47,062 bases of DNA, taken from a virus. Below the pieces are notes generated by a model. It worked only from the letters and a program-made list of their open reading frames with translations, searched no databases and had not been told where the DNA came from. The position numbers were made by a program, and so were the translations under genes. Where the stretch lies: the IMG/VR virus record IMGVR_UViG_3300014720_000051, positions 1-47,062 of that record. One strand, given 5' to 3'. Shown here piece after piece: positions 17,010 to 23,797 of the stretch; position 1 is the first letter of the stretch; every line of letters begins with the position of its first letter.

Positions 17010-18418
17010 TTGTAATGTTTTTTGTCAACATCTATCGAATATCCATAATCATATAATTTTATTTTACCATCAACATTTGATTTACCAAAATGTTTATAAA
17101 CAAAATCTTTTTCTATCAATCCTCTTTGCATTAGATTTATAAGTCTTGTAACAAAATTATATGCTTTTTCATTCTTACTGATTTTATCAATGCCTTCTAT
17201 CTTATTCTTAATTTCTTCTTCATCGTATTTTGAAGGTTGAGTTTTTGATAGTTCTAGCATTTCATATAAATCTCGTAGATCTTGCAAATCTCTAGCAAGC
17301 CATTTTCTTATATCTGATAATAAAACTTCAAAAAAACTATATCTGATTCCTATTTCATTTTGAAAATCATCTCTAGAATTAAATGGTTGTACATACTCTG
17401 TAATTAACCAATTTTTTCCCTTATCCCATTCATATATGTCTGTATAAATTTTAGCTATGGATGGATTTAAAAATATTTCTAATTCTTGTTTATTTTGAGC
17501 AATTCCTGCTTCGTTTTTTGCAATTTTTAATACTTGTTTGCCGTCTGGCATTAGGAATGCAATTCTGCTAGAACCTTGTCCAAGTTCTGTTAAAGTCTCT
17601 CTTGCATAGTTAATTGCTTCCCATAGTATGGTTTCAATCAATTCATCATTTTTTTCTCTAGAATCTATAAAAATTTTCTTAAAAAATTCTAAATTAAATT
17701 TACTGGAATATGATTTTGGATCCAATTGTTTACGTACCAGAGATATTTCTTCTTTTAAAATTCTTCTTGCTATCTCTTTTATTAGTTCTTTGTGTTCCGC
17801 GCGAATTGTTCCACCTGTTCCTGTTGTTGAGGCCGCCGCAGTCACTCCTGTAGAGTCTCTTGCTGGCGTTGTTGGCGCAGATGGTGTGGATGGAACACTT
17901 ATGCCAGCAGCTCTTGCTGCCATTAAACCAGGTAATATTTTATTTACATTGAATGCTGGTAATTTTTTACCTGTTAATCTTTCATATTCTGCATTTAATA
18001 AATTTATTATTGCAAACATTCCACTGTCACGATTTGCTAAGTTCTTATATTGATTTACTTTATTTTGTGTTAAAGTCGTTACTAATTTATTTGCTATGCT
18101 TGCTATATTATTTCCTACTATTTTAGGATCTTCTAATCCATCAGATGCTTTCGCTCTATTTAAAGCATTATTTGCCGCATTTACAAAGTCGTTTTGTGAT
18201 TTTTTCAAATTTGCATCAGCGGTTTTTATTTTTGAAACTAAATCATTAATTTGCGGTGCAATTTCTTGTGGCTCTACGGCTGTTTCCCCGGCTTTTTTTA
18301 CATCTTCTGGCTTTGTACCCGTTGCCGGATCTGCTTCTAATAATAGATCTATTTTACCTGAGATAATTTCTTCTAGTAAAAGTTTTTGTAATTCTAATTT
18401 TTTATCTATAACTTTCAT
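17006..18418 (-). CDS. Helix-tagged kinase-like protein (paralogue 2) with a second internal tag
   Basis: 470 residues. An N-terminal helix (LELQKLLLEEIISGKIDLLL) leads into an Ala/Asn-rich coiled region (about 50-170) and a Pro/Ser/Thr/Ala linker. A second tag-like helix, KELIKEIARRILKEEIS (210-226), follows. The kinase-like domain then has LGQGSSRIAFL (279-289), QVLKIAKNEAGIAQNK (Lys298), 'WLITEYVQPF', and C-terminal 'YKHFGKSNVDG' and KLYDYG. The internal tag sits just where its neighbour's N-terminal tag does, so this looks like a fusion of two cargo proteins. Confidence 0.65.
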   Translation of the reverse strand: MKVIDKKLELQKLLLEEIISGKIDLLLEADPATGTKPEDVKKAGETAVEPQEIAPQINDLVSKIKTADANLKKSQNDFVNAANNALNRAKASDGLEDPKIVGNNIASIANKLVTTLTQNKVNQYKNLANRDSGMFAIINLLNAEYERLTGKKLPAFNVNKILPGLMAARAAGISVPSTPSAPTTPARDSTGVTAAASTTGTGGTIRAEHKELIKEIARRILKEEISLVRKQLDPKSYSSKFNLEFFKKIFIDSREKNDELIETILWEAINYARETLTELGQGSSRIAFLMPDGKQVLKIAKNEAGIAQNKQELEIFLNPSIAKIYTDIYEWDKGKNWLITEYVQPFNSRDDFQNEIGIRYSFFEVLLSDIRKWLARDLQDLRDLYEMLELSKTQPSKYDEEEIKNKIEGIDKISKNEKAYNFVTRLINLMQRGLIEKDFVYKHFGKSNVDGKIKLYDYGYSIDVDKKHYK

Positions 18419-18427
18419 GTTCTTTAC

Positions 18428-18433
18428 TAAATA
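18428..18433 (-). promoter_or_regulatory. TATTTA late-type motif
   Basis: TATTTA ends 9 nt before the ATG at 18418 of the kinase pair. Confidence 0.4.
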
Positions 18434-18439
18434 TCCATT

Positions 18440-18675
18440 TTAAAACATAAAAATTTCCAAAAAAAATTATTTTACTGAGAGGGGGATGTTTTTTAATTTC
18501 TTAAATTCCCGGAAAAAATTTTTGGAGCTTGTTTTATCCCGCCCTAAATTCCCAAAAAATTCGGAAAAAATTTTCTAATAGTTCTTTAAAAATACAAAAA
18601 ATTCCAAAAAAATGCAAAAAGGTGGCAAAAAGAGAACCTTTTTCAAAAAATTCCAAAAAAAAATTTTAGTGCGTG
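18440..18675. repeat. A-tract region with repeated TTCCAAAAAA-like elements
   Basis: At least four degenerate copies of AAAATTCCAAAAAA or its TTCCC/TTCGG variants lie in this gene-free stretch, where A and T tracts recur every 10-40 bp. The DNA should be strongly curved. It marks the boundary between the AT-rich late block and the GC-rich segment. Confidence 0.5.
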
Positions 18676-18752
18676 GATCAAGCCCCGCATCGTGCTTGAT
18701 ACCCCCGATCATCTTGTCCGGTAGCTGCCCCTCCCCCTCCCCCCGGTCAAAG

Positions 18753-18853
18753 AGGGGGGGCTTGTGAGTTTTTTCACACCCTCCCCCCTGTGAGCCCCCT
18801 CACACCCCCTGTTGACGGGGGCTTTTGCGAAAAGTAACCCCCTTTCGGGGGTT
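18753..18853 (-). terminator. Three consecutive GC-rich terminator hairpins
   Basis: Stems lie at 18753-18789 (G-run/C-run with inner TGTGA/TCACA), 18805-18823 (CCCCC/GGGGG) and 18836-18853 (AACCCCC/GGGGGTT). They follow the amidoligase stop on the minus strand and insulate it from the kinase operon. Confidence 0.7.
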
Positions 18854-18857
18854 TCCC

Positions 18858-19928
18858 TCACGGGCGGGGGTCCAGATCCATCGCCCTTTCGGAGTAGTAC
18901 CCGGAAAGCTCCGTAGGGATGCCACGCCAGAGGGTATCAGGGGTGCTCGACACCGGGGCGGCGGCAACCGTCGCAACCGGGGCAGCCGCGTTGCCAAGCC
19001 AAGCGGCGAGGGCGGCAGGGTTAGTCACGGTGAAGTGATACAGCCCTCCGCGAGTGGTAAGCCGCCCCATGCCACGAAGCGCCCCAAGGATGGAAACCTG
19101 CAACGTGCCGGGAGTGTAGCCGGAACGGGCGGCAACCCCGGCAAGGGTGGCACCCTGCGAAAGCTGGTCAACGACGGCACGACGGGCGGCGAAGTTGGGG
19201 CGACGACCGCGACCCGCAACCGTGGGAACCGGGGCAACCGTGGCAACCGTAGGGGCGGCAACGGTCCCGGCGATGGAGGCGGCAACGAAGAAGAGGGCGA
19301 AGGCAACCCACCGAGCGACCTTCCCGCCGTTCACGGAACCGGAGTGCTGCCGGAATTCAATCGTCCCATGGCGGGCGAAGGCGGCAACGTTGATCGCCCG
19401 GTAGCGGTCAAAGCGTCCCGCGACGTTGCGAAGGGCGGCACGATCCGCGCACCGCTCGACTCCGGCGATAAGATCCGGGGTGATACGATCCGCCCACCGC
19501 GACCCGCGACGGCTAGCAGGCATGAAGGCGTCGATCCCCGCCTGGAAAGTAGCGTAGCGGCGGAGGACCGTGGCGATCATGGCGGGGGAAAGGTCCGCAC
19601 CGTCGAGGTGAACGTGAAGCCCGCAAGTACGGTTCACGGTGCCGCCAACCGAGACAAGGGCAGCGAGAACGCGGCGAACCTCTTCGAGCCCTTCGACGCC
19701 GGAAAGCGGGGGGGAAACGAGCTCGCCGCACGCATCGTAAGCCATGCCGGGGGAAACCGAAACGGACCCGTCCGGAACGATCTTCCACGATGCACGAACA
19801 TCGTGATTGTAGCTCTCAGCGTTGCAGGCAACGCCCGCCGCGATGATTGCACGGCACGCCTGAACCGGGTCGCAACCGACGAATTCGATCTCGACTCCGA
19901 AACGGCGGGTGGGAAGGTTGGCAAACAC
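18858..19928 (-). CDS. Amidoligase_2 family enzyme
   Basis: 356 residues from a GTG at 19928, chosen because ACGAGG precedes it and upstream in-frame ATGs lie inside the promoter. The COOH-NH2 ligase (PF12224) pattern is clear: RRFGVEIEFVG, 'DGSVSVSP', 'GELVSPPLSGVEGLEEV', 'GLHVHLDGADLS' and 'HGTIEFRQHSGSVNGGKVARW'. These ATP-dependent enzymes join amines to carboxylates; they are proposed to modify cell walls or peptides. A C-terminal region (about 240-350) holds an Ala/Val-rich linker and a winged-helix-like segment (RRAVVDQLSQGATLAGVAARSGY), perhaps DNA binding. Codon use is very GC-rich compared with the AT-rich late genes. Confidence 0.85.
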   Translation of the reverse strand: MFANLPTRRFGVEIEFVGCDPVQACRAIIAAGVACNAESYNHDVRASWKIVPDGSVSVSPGMAYDACGELVSPPLSGVEGLEEVRRVLAALVSVGGTVNRTCGLHVHLDGADLSPAMIATVLRRYATFQAGIDAFMPASRRGSRWADRITPDLIAGVERCADRAALRNVAGRFDRYRAINVAAFARHGTIEFRQHSGSVNGGKVARWVAFALFFVAASIAGTVAAPTVATVAPVPTVAGRGRRPNFAARRAVVDQLSQGATLAGVAARSGYTPGTLQVSILGALRGMGRLTTRGGLYHFTVTNPAALAAWLGNAAAPVATVAAAPVSSTPDTLWRGIPTELSGYYSERAMDLDPRP

Positions 19929-19950
19929 GCGATCCTCGTTTCTCGTTAGC

Positions 19951-19972
19951 GCCTTGGAACAATCTAAGAATA
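19951..19972 (-). repeat. 22-nt promoter/leader repeat, copy 1
   Basis: This 22-nt segment, comprising the -10 and start of the leader, is identical to 20857-20878 in front of the 161-aa gene. It indicates recent duplication or recombination of promoter units. Confidence 0.7.
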
Positions 19973-19994
19973 GCACAAGGGGAAGGGGTGTCAA
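19967..19994 (-). promoter_or_regulatory. Promoter of the amidoligase gene
   Basis: TTGACA, 16-bp spacer, TATTCT. The leader is about 38 nt with an SD before the GTG. Confidence 0.75.
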
Positions 19995-20038
19995 CTTTTT
20001 TTTTAGTCGTTTCTCTTTTTTTTTAGAAAAAGGTGCGA

Positions 20039-20067
20039 ATGGTACAGGAACGGGGAGGGAATGTCAA
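20039..20067 (-). promoter_or_regulatory. Weak second promoter of RNA unit A
   Basis: TTGACA, 17-bp spacer, TACCAT. It abuts the end of the conserved RNA unit; no ORF follows. Confidence 0.4.
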
Positions 20068-20118
20068 CCTTATTCCTGGCGTGTTCTTCCCTATCTTCGT
20101 CCCGAGCCCTTCGGTCCC
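20068..20118 (-). ncRNA. Putative small structured RNA, copy A
   Basis: This 51-nt segment aligns with 21075-21121: both read GGACCG-hairpin-CGGGACGA, then AGGGAA, and end GGAATAAGG. The hairpin stem is CCGA/TCGG here and CCGG/CCGG in copy B, a compensatory change. It starts about 5 nt downstream of its own promoter and has no ORF. Confidence 0.5.
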
Positions 20119-20122
20119 TGTT

Positions 20123-20150
20123 AGTATAGCAGAAGGGGAAGGGGAGTCAA
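20123..20150 (-). promoter_or_regulatory. Promoter of RNA unit A
   Basis: TTGACT, 16-bp spacer, TATACT, with TGC before the -10. Confidence 0.7.
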
Positions 20151-20180
20151 CCTTTTTTTCTTCTTTTTTTTCCTGGCGGG

Positions 20181-20261
20181 TGTCAAGTTAATTCTAGTTG
20201 AGTCAAGTCTTTTTAATAAGTCAACCTTTTTTGCCGCCTATTTTTTTTGCGGGTGAGTCAA
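20181..20261 (-). other. Cluster of orphan TTGAC boxes
   Basis: Minus-strand TTGACA or TTGACT boxes at 20181-20186, 20201-20206, 20219-20224 and 20256-20261 have no -10 at the right distance and no gene. They look like remnants of deleted promoter-gene units. Confidence 0.45.
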
Positions 20262-20292
20262 CTATGATTAAAAAAACGCTTGACAATAGGAA

Positions 20293-20320
20293 AACCCCGG
20301 CACCTTTCGGCACCGGGGTT
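20293..20320 (-). terminator. Terminator after the 161-aa gene
   Basis: The AACCCCGG/CCGGGGTT stem is followed on the minus strand by TTTTCC and, further on, a T7 run. Confidence 0.7.
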
Positions 20321-20347
20321 CCGTTGTGCGGGGGTTTCCCCCTGGTA

Positions 20348-20833
20348 TCACTCGCCGGGGTTTTCCAGCCATTCCGCCGCAAGGTCGAAAAGCTGCGTCC
20401 CGGTGTAGCGGTGCAGGATCTGGCGTGCGATCTCGTTCTCCTCACGGGTCCAGGCATCGGGAGCGAGCGCAGCGAGAAGCGTACCCTTGCGAGCGTGATC
20501 GGCACGGAAGCCGAGGTCATTGTCATGGCGGGTGCAGGCGGAACCCTGTTCATCGTCGGTCTGCCGCCCGAAGAGGAAGCGGATCGCTTCCTGGCAGAAC
20601 GCCGGATCGGTGTTGACAAGCCACGTCAAATCGTAGCGGCAAAGCCCCGAGGTGTGGACGATTGCGGGGCGACCCCGGCGACCCTGAAGGTCCGCGCACG
20701 GGAACCACGACGGGATCTCCGAGGTAGCGTCCATGACACGGGCACGCTCACCGTCCACACGGAGAACGATACCACGGGCGTCCGTGGCGGTGAGGATGGT
20801 AACGTGGCGACCGGGAGTGAGCGAAGCAGTCAT
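20348..20833 (-). CDS. Conserved hypothetical, paralogue of the 33259-33759 protein
   Basis: 161 residues with an SD (AGAGG) before the ATG. It shares a clear common scaffold with the 166-aa protein at 33.3-33.8 kb: PGRHVT near the N-terminus, RGI-L-V, GRPA-VH-SGLC, FCQ.AI..L.GRQ, then 'LGFRADHARKGTLLAALAPDAW' and YTGTQL.DLAA. No known family is recognised. The DNA is GC-rich here, while its paralogue is not, so the copies have separate histories. Confidence 0.75.
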   Translation of the reverse strand: MTASLTPGRHVTILTATDARGIVLRVDGERARVMDATSEIPSWFPCADLQGRRGRPAIVHTSGLCRYDLTWLVNTDPAFCQEAIRFLFGRQTDDEQGSACTRHDNDLGFRADHARKGTLLAALAPDAWTREENEIARQILHRYTGTQLFDLAAEWLENPGE

Positions 20834-20856
20834 CGTGAACCTCTTTCGTTTGGAGT

Positions 20857-20878
20857 GCCTTGGAACAATCTAAGAATA
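20857..20878 (-). repeat. 22-nt promoter/leader repeat, copy 2
   Basis: Identical to 19951-19972. Confidence 0.7.
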
Positions 20879-20900
20879 GCAAACGGTGCGGCAGAGTCAA
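20873..20900 (-). promoter_or_regulatory. Promoter of the 161-aa gene
   Basis: TTGACT, 16-bp spacer, TATTCT. Leader 39 nt with SD. Confidence 0.75.
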
Positions 20901-21046
20901 CTTTTTTTTGTTCTTTTTTCTTTTTCTTTTTTCCTAGTTAATTCAAGGGGTTGCAGGCATGGGGTTTCCTGCTAGGGTTTCGGCTTGCCGGTGTAGTCGT
21001 GCGTCGGGGCTCGGTCGTTTCCCGGTGTCACCATAAAGGGGGCGGG

Positions 21047-21074
21047 ATTATAGGGTGCAGAAGGGAAAAGTCAA
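21047..21074 (-). promoter_or_regulatory. Second promoter of RNA unit B
   Basis: TTGACT, 16-bp spacer, perfect TATAAT. It abuts the RNA unit. A 20-codon ATG frame follows 12 nt downstream without an SD; a further short RNA is as likely. Confidence 0.6.
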
Positions 21075-21121
21075 CCTTATTCCCGTTGTGCTTTCCCTCT
21101 CGTCCCGGTTTCTCCGGTCCT
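21075..21121 (-). ncRNA. Putative small structured RNA, copy B
   Basis: This 47-nt homologue of copy A (20068-20118) keeps the same ends and the same flanking promoter order. The loop differs while the CCGG/CCGG stem is kept. Confidence 0.5.
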
Positions 21122-21127
21122 AGGGTT

Positions 21128-21156
21128 AGAATAAGGGATGGTGAGGGAAGAGTCAA
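21128..21156 (-). promoter_or_regulatory. Promoter of RNA unit B
   Basis: TTGACT, 17-bp spacer, TATTCT. Confidence 0.7.
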
Positions 21157-21228
21157 GTCTTTTTTTGGATTCTTTTTTCTTAAGAATCTCTATTGACTTA
21201 GTGTTGATTAATCTTTCTGCAAAGAAAA

Positions 21229-21251
21229 AACCCGTGAGGTTATCACGGGTT
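21229..21251 (-). terminator. Terminator after the 56-aa gene
   Basis: AACCCGTGA/TCACGGGTT stem followed on the minus strand by TTTTTTC. Confidence 0.75.
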
Positions 21252-21278
21252 CCTTTCCGTTTCTTTCCGTTGTGCTTT

Positions 21279-21449
21279 TCAGCCGTTGACGATCCCGTAG
21301 ATTACGGTTCCGAGAACGAAACCAAAAGCAAGAAGGGGTGCCAGAGCGGGAACGAGCGTGGGGAGAAGGAATCCCCAGAACCCGGCAGCCAGGATCATGA
21401 GGGTTCCGAGAACGGTGGAGAAGAGGACGATTTCGCGAACGCTTTGCAT
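21279..21449 (-). CDS. 56-aa two-helix membrane peptide
   Basis: ATG at 21449, exactly 6 nt after the -10, so the mRNA is probably leaderless. After MQSVREIV, two hydrophobic helices are visible: LFSTVLGTLMILAAGFWGFL and LVPALAPLLAFGFVLGTVIYGIV. A terminator follows. Function unknown; possible membrane effector against host or competitor phages. Confidence 0.7.
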   Translation of the reverse strand: MQSVREIVLFSTVLGTLMILAAGFWGFLLPTLVPALAPLLAFGFVLGTVIYGIVNG

Positions 21450-21455
21450 ATTCCT

Positions 21456-21484
21456 GTTATATCCCTTTTCTCTCCCCGTGTCAA
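21456..21484 (-). promoter_or_regulatory. Promoter of the 56-aa membrane peptide
   Basis: TTGACA, 17-bp spacer, TATAAC, 6 nt to the ATG. Confidence 0.75.
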
Positions 21485-22016
21485 TCTTTTTTTATGGGGA
21501 GGTGATATTTTTTTCTAAGTAGCTGGAATCGTTGCTCTTTTTGTTTCTCTCCTGCTACCCTGGTAGTGAGGGGGGATAGTGGTGGGATAGGTTAGGAGGT
21601 ATGCTTTTCAGGCTTATTTTTAGCGGGATTCAAGCATTCTATGCTTTTTATAAGCATAAAATCTGTCCTATTATTGTGGCTTCTGGTAGAGTTAGTGTTT
21701 ACGGGACTAATTGAGTCTCCTTCAAGGGAAAATAATTGGTTGTGTTTTGTAAGTTACTTGGGATTAAGTTAAGGGAGATTATTGGAGAGATATGTATTCA
21801 GAGAATGTGAGGGTATTTTTTTCTGGTATTCCGGTATTATGTATTATGTGTTCTTGGGTGGTGGGTCAAGCTCTTTTTTCCCGCCGATTTTTCCCTCATG
21901 TGTGCGTATGTATGTGTGTACGCACAGGGGGGTGGGGGTGGTAGCTCCTCCGAGCACCTAATGTGCTGATTTCCTTGTCCTTTCCTTCTCCGTCAACGCA
22001 TAGGGATTCCCAACGA
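21485..22016. other. Gene-poor interval
   Basis: No convincing gene is seen in 530 nt. It holds a TTGACC-17-TAATAC promoter-like site (minus strand, around 21845-21875), an ATGCTT/AAGCAT hairpin near 21640-21656, and an 8-bp hairpin at 21901-21926 (TGTGCGTA/TACGCACA). Confidence 0.5.
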
Positions 22017-22048
22017 AAAAAGCCTTCCCCTTTTGAGGGAAGGCTTTT
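22017..22048 (-). terminator. Terminator after the 57-aa gene
   Basis: AAAAGCCTTCCC/GGGAAGGCTTTT stem and U-tract. Confidence 0.8.
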
Positions 22049-22066
22049 GGCAGAGTCAACCGATTT

Positions 22067-22240
22067 TCAGGGCTTCATCCGAGGGGTGGGGCGCAGAAGC
22101 GCATAGCAGCTAAGGGTGAAAATGGGGAAGATGATCGGGTATGAGTAGGAGACTGCGAGAAGGCAGCCGATCACGAGGAAAAGCCATCCCACAATCACGA
22201 AGTTGACAGCGAAGCGGAGTGATGCATCGTCCTTGTTCAT
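22067..22240 (-). CDS. 57-aa membrane peptide of the MN(K/N)DDA family
   Basis: Leaderless start (6 nt from the -10). MNKDDASLRFAVNF leads into two hydrophobic helices (VIVGWLFLVIGCLLAV and PIIFPIFTLSCYALL) and a basic Pro-rich tail. The opening resembles the 35-aa peptide at 26320-26427 (MNNDDAFERG), so the two are probably paralogues. Confidence 0.7.
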   Translation of the reverse strand: MNKDDASLRFAVNFVIVGWLFLVIGCLLAVSYSYPIIFPIFTLSCYALLRPTPRMKP

Positions 22241-22246
22241 GTCCCT

Positions 22247-22275
22247 ATCCTAGCTCCCTTGTTGGAGAGAGTCAA
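22247..22275 (-). promoter_or_regulatory. Promoter of the 57-aa membrane peptide
   Basis: TTGACT, 17-bp spacer, TAGGAT, 6 nt to the ATG. Confidence 0.7.
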
Positions 22276-22383
22276 GCTTTTTGTTTGTTCCCGGCGGTTA
22301 ATTAATTCGTCTCCGCCGGGGAGAGTCATCTGGGGTCGCTCGAGGAGAAAACGAAGGGAAAACTTAATGCTATTTAATTAATA

Positions 22384-22400
22384 GGTTCAAGACCTGAACC
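22384..22400. repeat. Small hairpin in gene-free interval
   Basis: GGTTCA/TGAACC with a 5-nt loop. The surrounding 22276-22463 has no gene I can support. Confidence 0.4.
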
Positions 22401-22463
22401 TGGCGGACATGAATATTAAGGATGGTTGAGTCAAGGGATAATAATTGAAGAGAACGAAAAAAA

Positions 22464-22484
22464 AGAGCCCCTGCCAGGGGCTCT
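22464..22484 (-). terminator. Terminator after the 56-aa basic protein
   Basis: AGAGCCCC/GGGGCTCT stem, U-rich tail on the minus strand. Confidence 0.8.
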
Positions 22485-22518
22485 TTCATTATGGTAGTGT
22501 GCTTGTGGGTTTGGATGC

Positions 22519-22689
22519 TTACCAGCTATCCTTTCGCCAGTCATTCTTTCGCTCGGGAGCACGTCGCTTGTCCTGATGCTTACCTGCACCGGAGCGGAGG
22601 ATAGCGTTGAGAGCGATGGTGCTACGGGTGGACTGAAAGATTTCCACCTGAGAGGGAAGCCGCTTGCTGTTGTTTCGCTTGTTGCTCAT
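22519..22689 (-). CDS. 56-aa basic protein, paralogue of 43852-44019
   Basis: Leaderless. MSNKRNNSKRLPSQVEIFQS, then 'STIALNAILRSG' and a highly basic tail HQDKRRAPERKNDWRKDSW. It aligns along its length with the 55-aa protein at 43.9 kb: MSxKRxNSK, LP, VE-FQ-TRS, AL-AI-R-G-G, DKRR, W. Probably nucleic-acid or ribosome binding by charge; no family is recognised. Confidence 0.75.
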   Translation of the reverse strand: MSNKRNNSKRLPSQVEIFQSTRSTIALNAILRSGAGKHQDKRRAPERKNDWRKDSW

Positions 22690-22695
22690 GGGTTT

Positions 22696-22723
22696 ATTAT
22701 AAGGGAAGCTAAGGGATTGTCAA
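22696..22723 (-). promoter_or_regulatory. Promoter of the 56-aa basic protein
   Basis: TTGACA, 16-bp spacer, perfect TATAAT, 6 nt to the ATG. Confidence 0.8.
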
Positions 22724-22728
22724 CCCGA

Positions 22729-22884
22729 TTATCGGGCGAGGACAACGATTCGGTTGAGTGCTGGGAAGTAATCGATCCGGAGCATACCCCAGATTGAGGT
22801 AGCATAGGACTCTGCTTCTGCGAAGCTATCGAAGTTGAAGGTGAAGGTCCGCTTGCGCCGCTTGATCTTTACCGTGGTCTTCAT
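22729..22884 (-). CDS. 51-aa basic protein
   Basis: Leaderless. MKTTVKIKRRKRTFTFNFDS, then 'FAEAESYATSIWGMLRIDYF' and 'NRIVVLAR'. The -35 of the next gene begins a few nt after its stop. No family is recognised. Confidence 0.65.
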   Translation of the reverse strand: MKTTVKIKRRKRTFTFNFDSFAEAESYATSIWGMLRIDYFPALNRIVVLAR

Positions 22885-22890
22885 GCCCTT

Positions 22891-22918
22891 ATTATAGCGG
22901 AGAAAAAGGAGGTGTCAA
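22891..22918 (-). promoter_or_regulatory. Promoter of the 51-aa basic protein
   Basis: TTGACA, 16-bp spacer, perfect TATAAT, 6 nt to the ATG. The -35 contains the stop codon of the helix-tagged gene upstream. Confidence 0.8.
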
Positions 22919-23331
22919 GTTTCTTCTGCCAAATCTTTTAGTATTTTTTTAAGATCCTTGAAATCGTCAACACTTAAACCAAAACTATTTTTTACCGTGA
23001 GTTCAACTTTTTTACCTCGAACCCAGTCTTTTGGTTTTAGTTTATCAAGAGTCCAACGAAGTTTCGTTGCTGTTTTCGTTTTTCTAGCTTCTTTATTTTC
23101 GAAGTGAAACAACAGGTTTTCTGTACCGGTAGCGTATACCTGGTAATTCTTATTATTATAATTTAAATATATTAGACTTGGTTTAAATGGATCACGGGGA
23201 CTACGCTGACTAAACTTTACATCAGTAACAAAAATTTTATGTTCCCCGCCTTCAGACTCCCCTTCAGATTCCAAAAGTTTATTTACCTCTTCTGCAATAA
23301 TCTGTCTTAACTCTGTTAGCTTTATTTTCAT
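22915..23331 (-). CDS. Helix-tagged protein of unknown function (138 aa)
   Basis: The N-terminus MKIKLTELRQIIAEEVNKLLES is a textbook version of the shared amphipathic tag, then an acidic Gly/Glu linker. The body (HKIFVTDVKFSQRSPRDPF ... 'SLIYLNYNNKNYQVYATG' ... 'KTATKLRWTLDKLKPKDWVRG') looks like a small beta-rich domain plus helices; no family is recognised. It stands alone among early genes but has TATTTA 5 nt from the ATG instead of a TTGAC promoter, and its base composition is AT-rich. Confidence 0.75.
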   Translation of the reverse strand: MKIKLTELRQIIAEEVNKLLESEGESEGGEHKIFVTDVKFSQRSPRDPFKPSLIYLNYNNKNYQVYATGTENLLFHFENKEARKTKTATKLRWTLDKLKPKDWVRGKKVELTVKNSFGLSVDDFKDLKKILKDLAEET

Positions 23332-23336
23332 GAAAA

Positions 23337-23342
23337 TAAATA
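23337..23342 (-). promoter_or_regulatory. TATTTA late-type motif
   Basis: TATTTA ends 5 nt before the ATG at 23331. Confidence 0.4.
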
Positions 23343-23372
23343 GTCAAATGCATTTAAGTTTTCTGGCAAAAG

Positions 23373-23393
23373 AAAAGCCCCCTTTCGGGGGCT
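23373..23393 (-). terminator. Terminator after the cREC gene
   Basis: AGCCCCC-TTTC-GGGGGCT stem with TTTTCTTTTG tail. Confidence 0.85.
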
Positions 23394-23418
23394 GCTGTTG
23401 GCATTCTTTTTGCCGCCG

Positions 23419-23763
23419 TCACTCTCCGTCGTCTTCGATGGATCGCCGCCACGACTCCATGAAGGAACGGATATTCTGTGCTCCAACCGGGTTAGCGGAG
23501 TGGATCTGATAGTCGGGGATCATCACCTTGCCGAAGGAATGCCAGCCGGGGCGGGTAGGATCGGCATGGGTGGGAATACTGACCCAATGCTTGAGGAAAA
23601 CCATTGCGCTATCCTCCCCTCCGAGATCATGGTCGAAGGATATAAACTGAGGGGTTCCAAGCTCCCGAATGCGGTTGATAGCCTCCTTGGAGGAACGGCA
23701 GACGAGCCAATCCCGATCAGCGGGGGGAGTACGGAGATCGTCGAGGTAGAGGTTCCAGGTCAT
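23419..23763 (-). CDS. cREC (cyclic-phosphate-processing receiver) domain protein
   Basis: 114 residues matching the cREC family (PF20274): LYLDDLRTPP (5-14), 'DWLVCRSSKEAINRI', 'QFISFDHDLGG', then an Asp/His-rich region and the basic C-terminus ESWRRSI. cREC domains resemble response-regulator receivers and were predicted to act on cyclic or terminal phosphates in RNA or nucleotide processing, which fits the RNA ligases downstream. Leaderless. Confidence 0.8.
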   Translation of the reverse strand: MTWNLYLDDLRTPPADRDWLVCRSSKEAINRIRELGTPQFISFDHDLGGEDSAMVFLKHWVSIPTHADPTRPGWHSFGKVMIPDYQIHSANPVGAQNIRSFMESWRRSIEDDGE

Positions 23764-23769
23764 AGATTT

Positions 23770-23797
23770 ACTATAGCATTCGTGTGATGGTTGTCAA
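23770..23797 (-). promoter_or_regulatory. Promoter of the cREC gene
   Basis: TTGACA, 16-bp spacer, TATAGT, 6 nt to the ATG. Confidence 0.75.

Noticed and set aside
18825-19949. Long rightward ORF rich in Gly, Arg and Asn
   Set aside because: It is the GC-rich antisense shadow of the amidoligase gene, whose motifs are clear on the other strand.
20198-20941. Rightward 247-codon ORF
   Set aside because: Antisense to the 161-aa gene that has a paralogue, promoter and SD.
21601-21714. Rightward 37-codon ORF preceded by AGGAGG
   Set aside because: The SD is only 1 nt from the ATG and no promoter or homology supports it.
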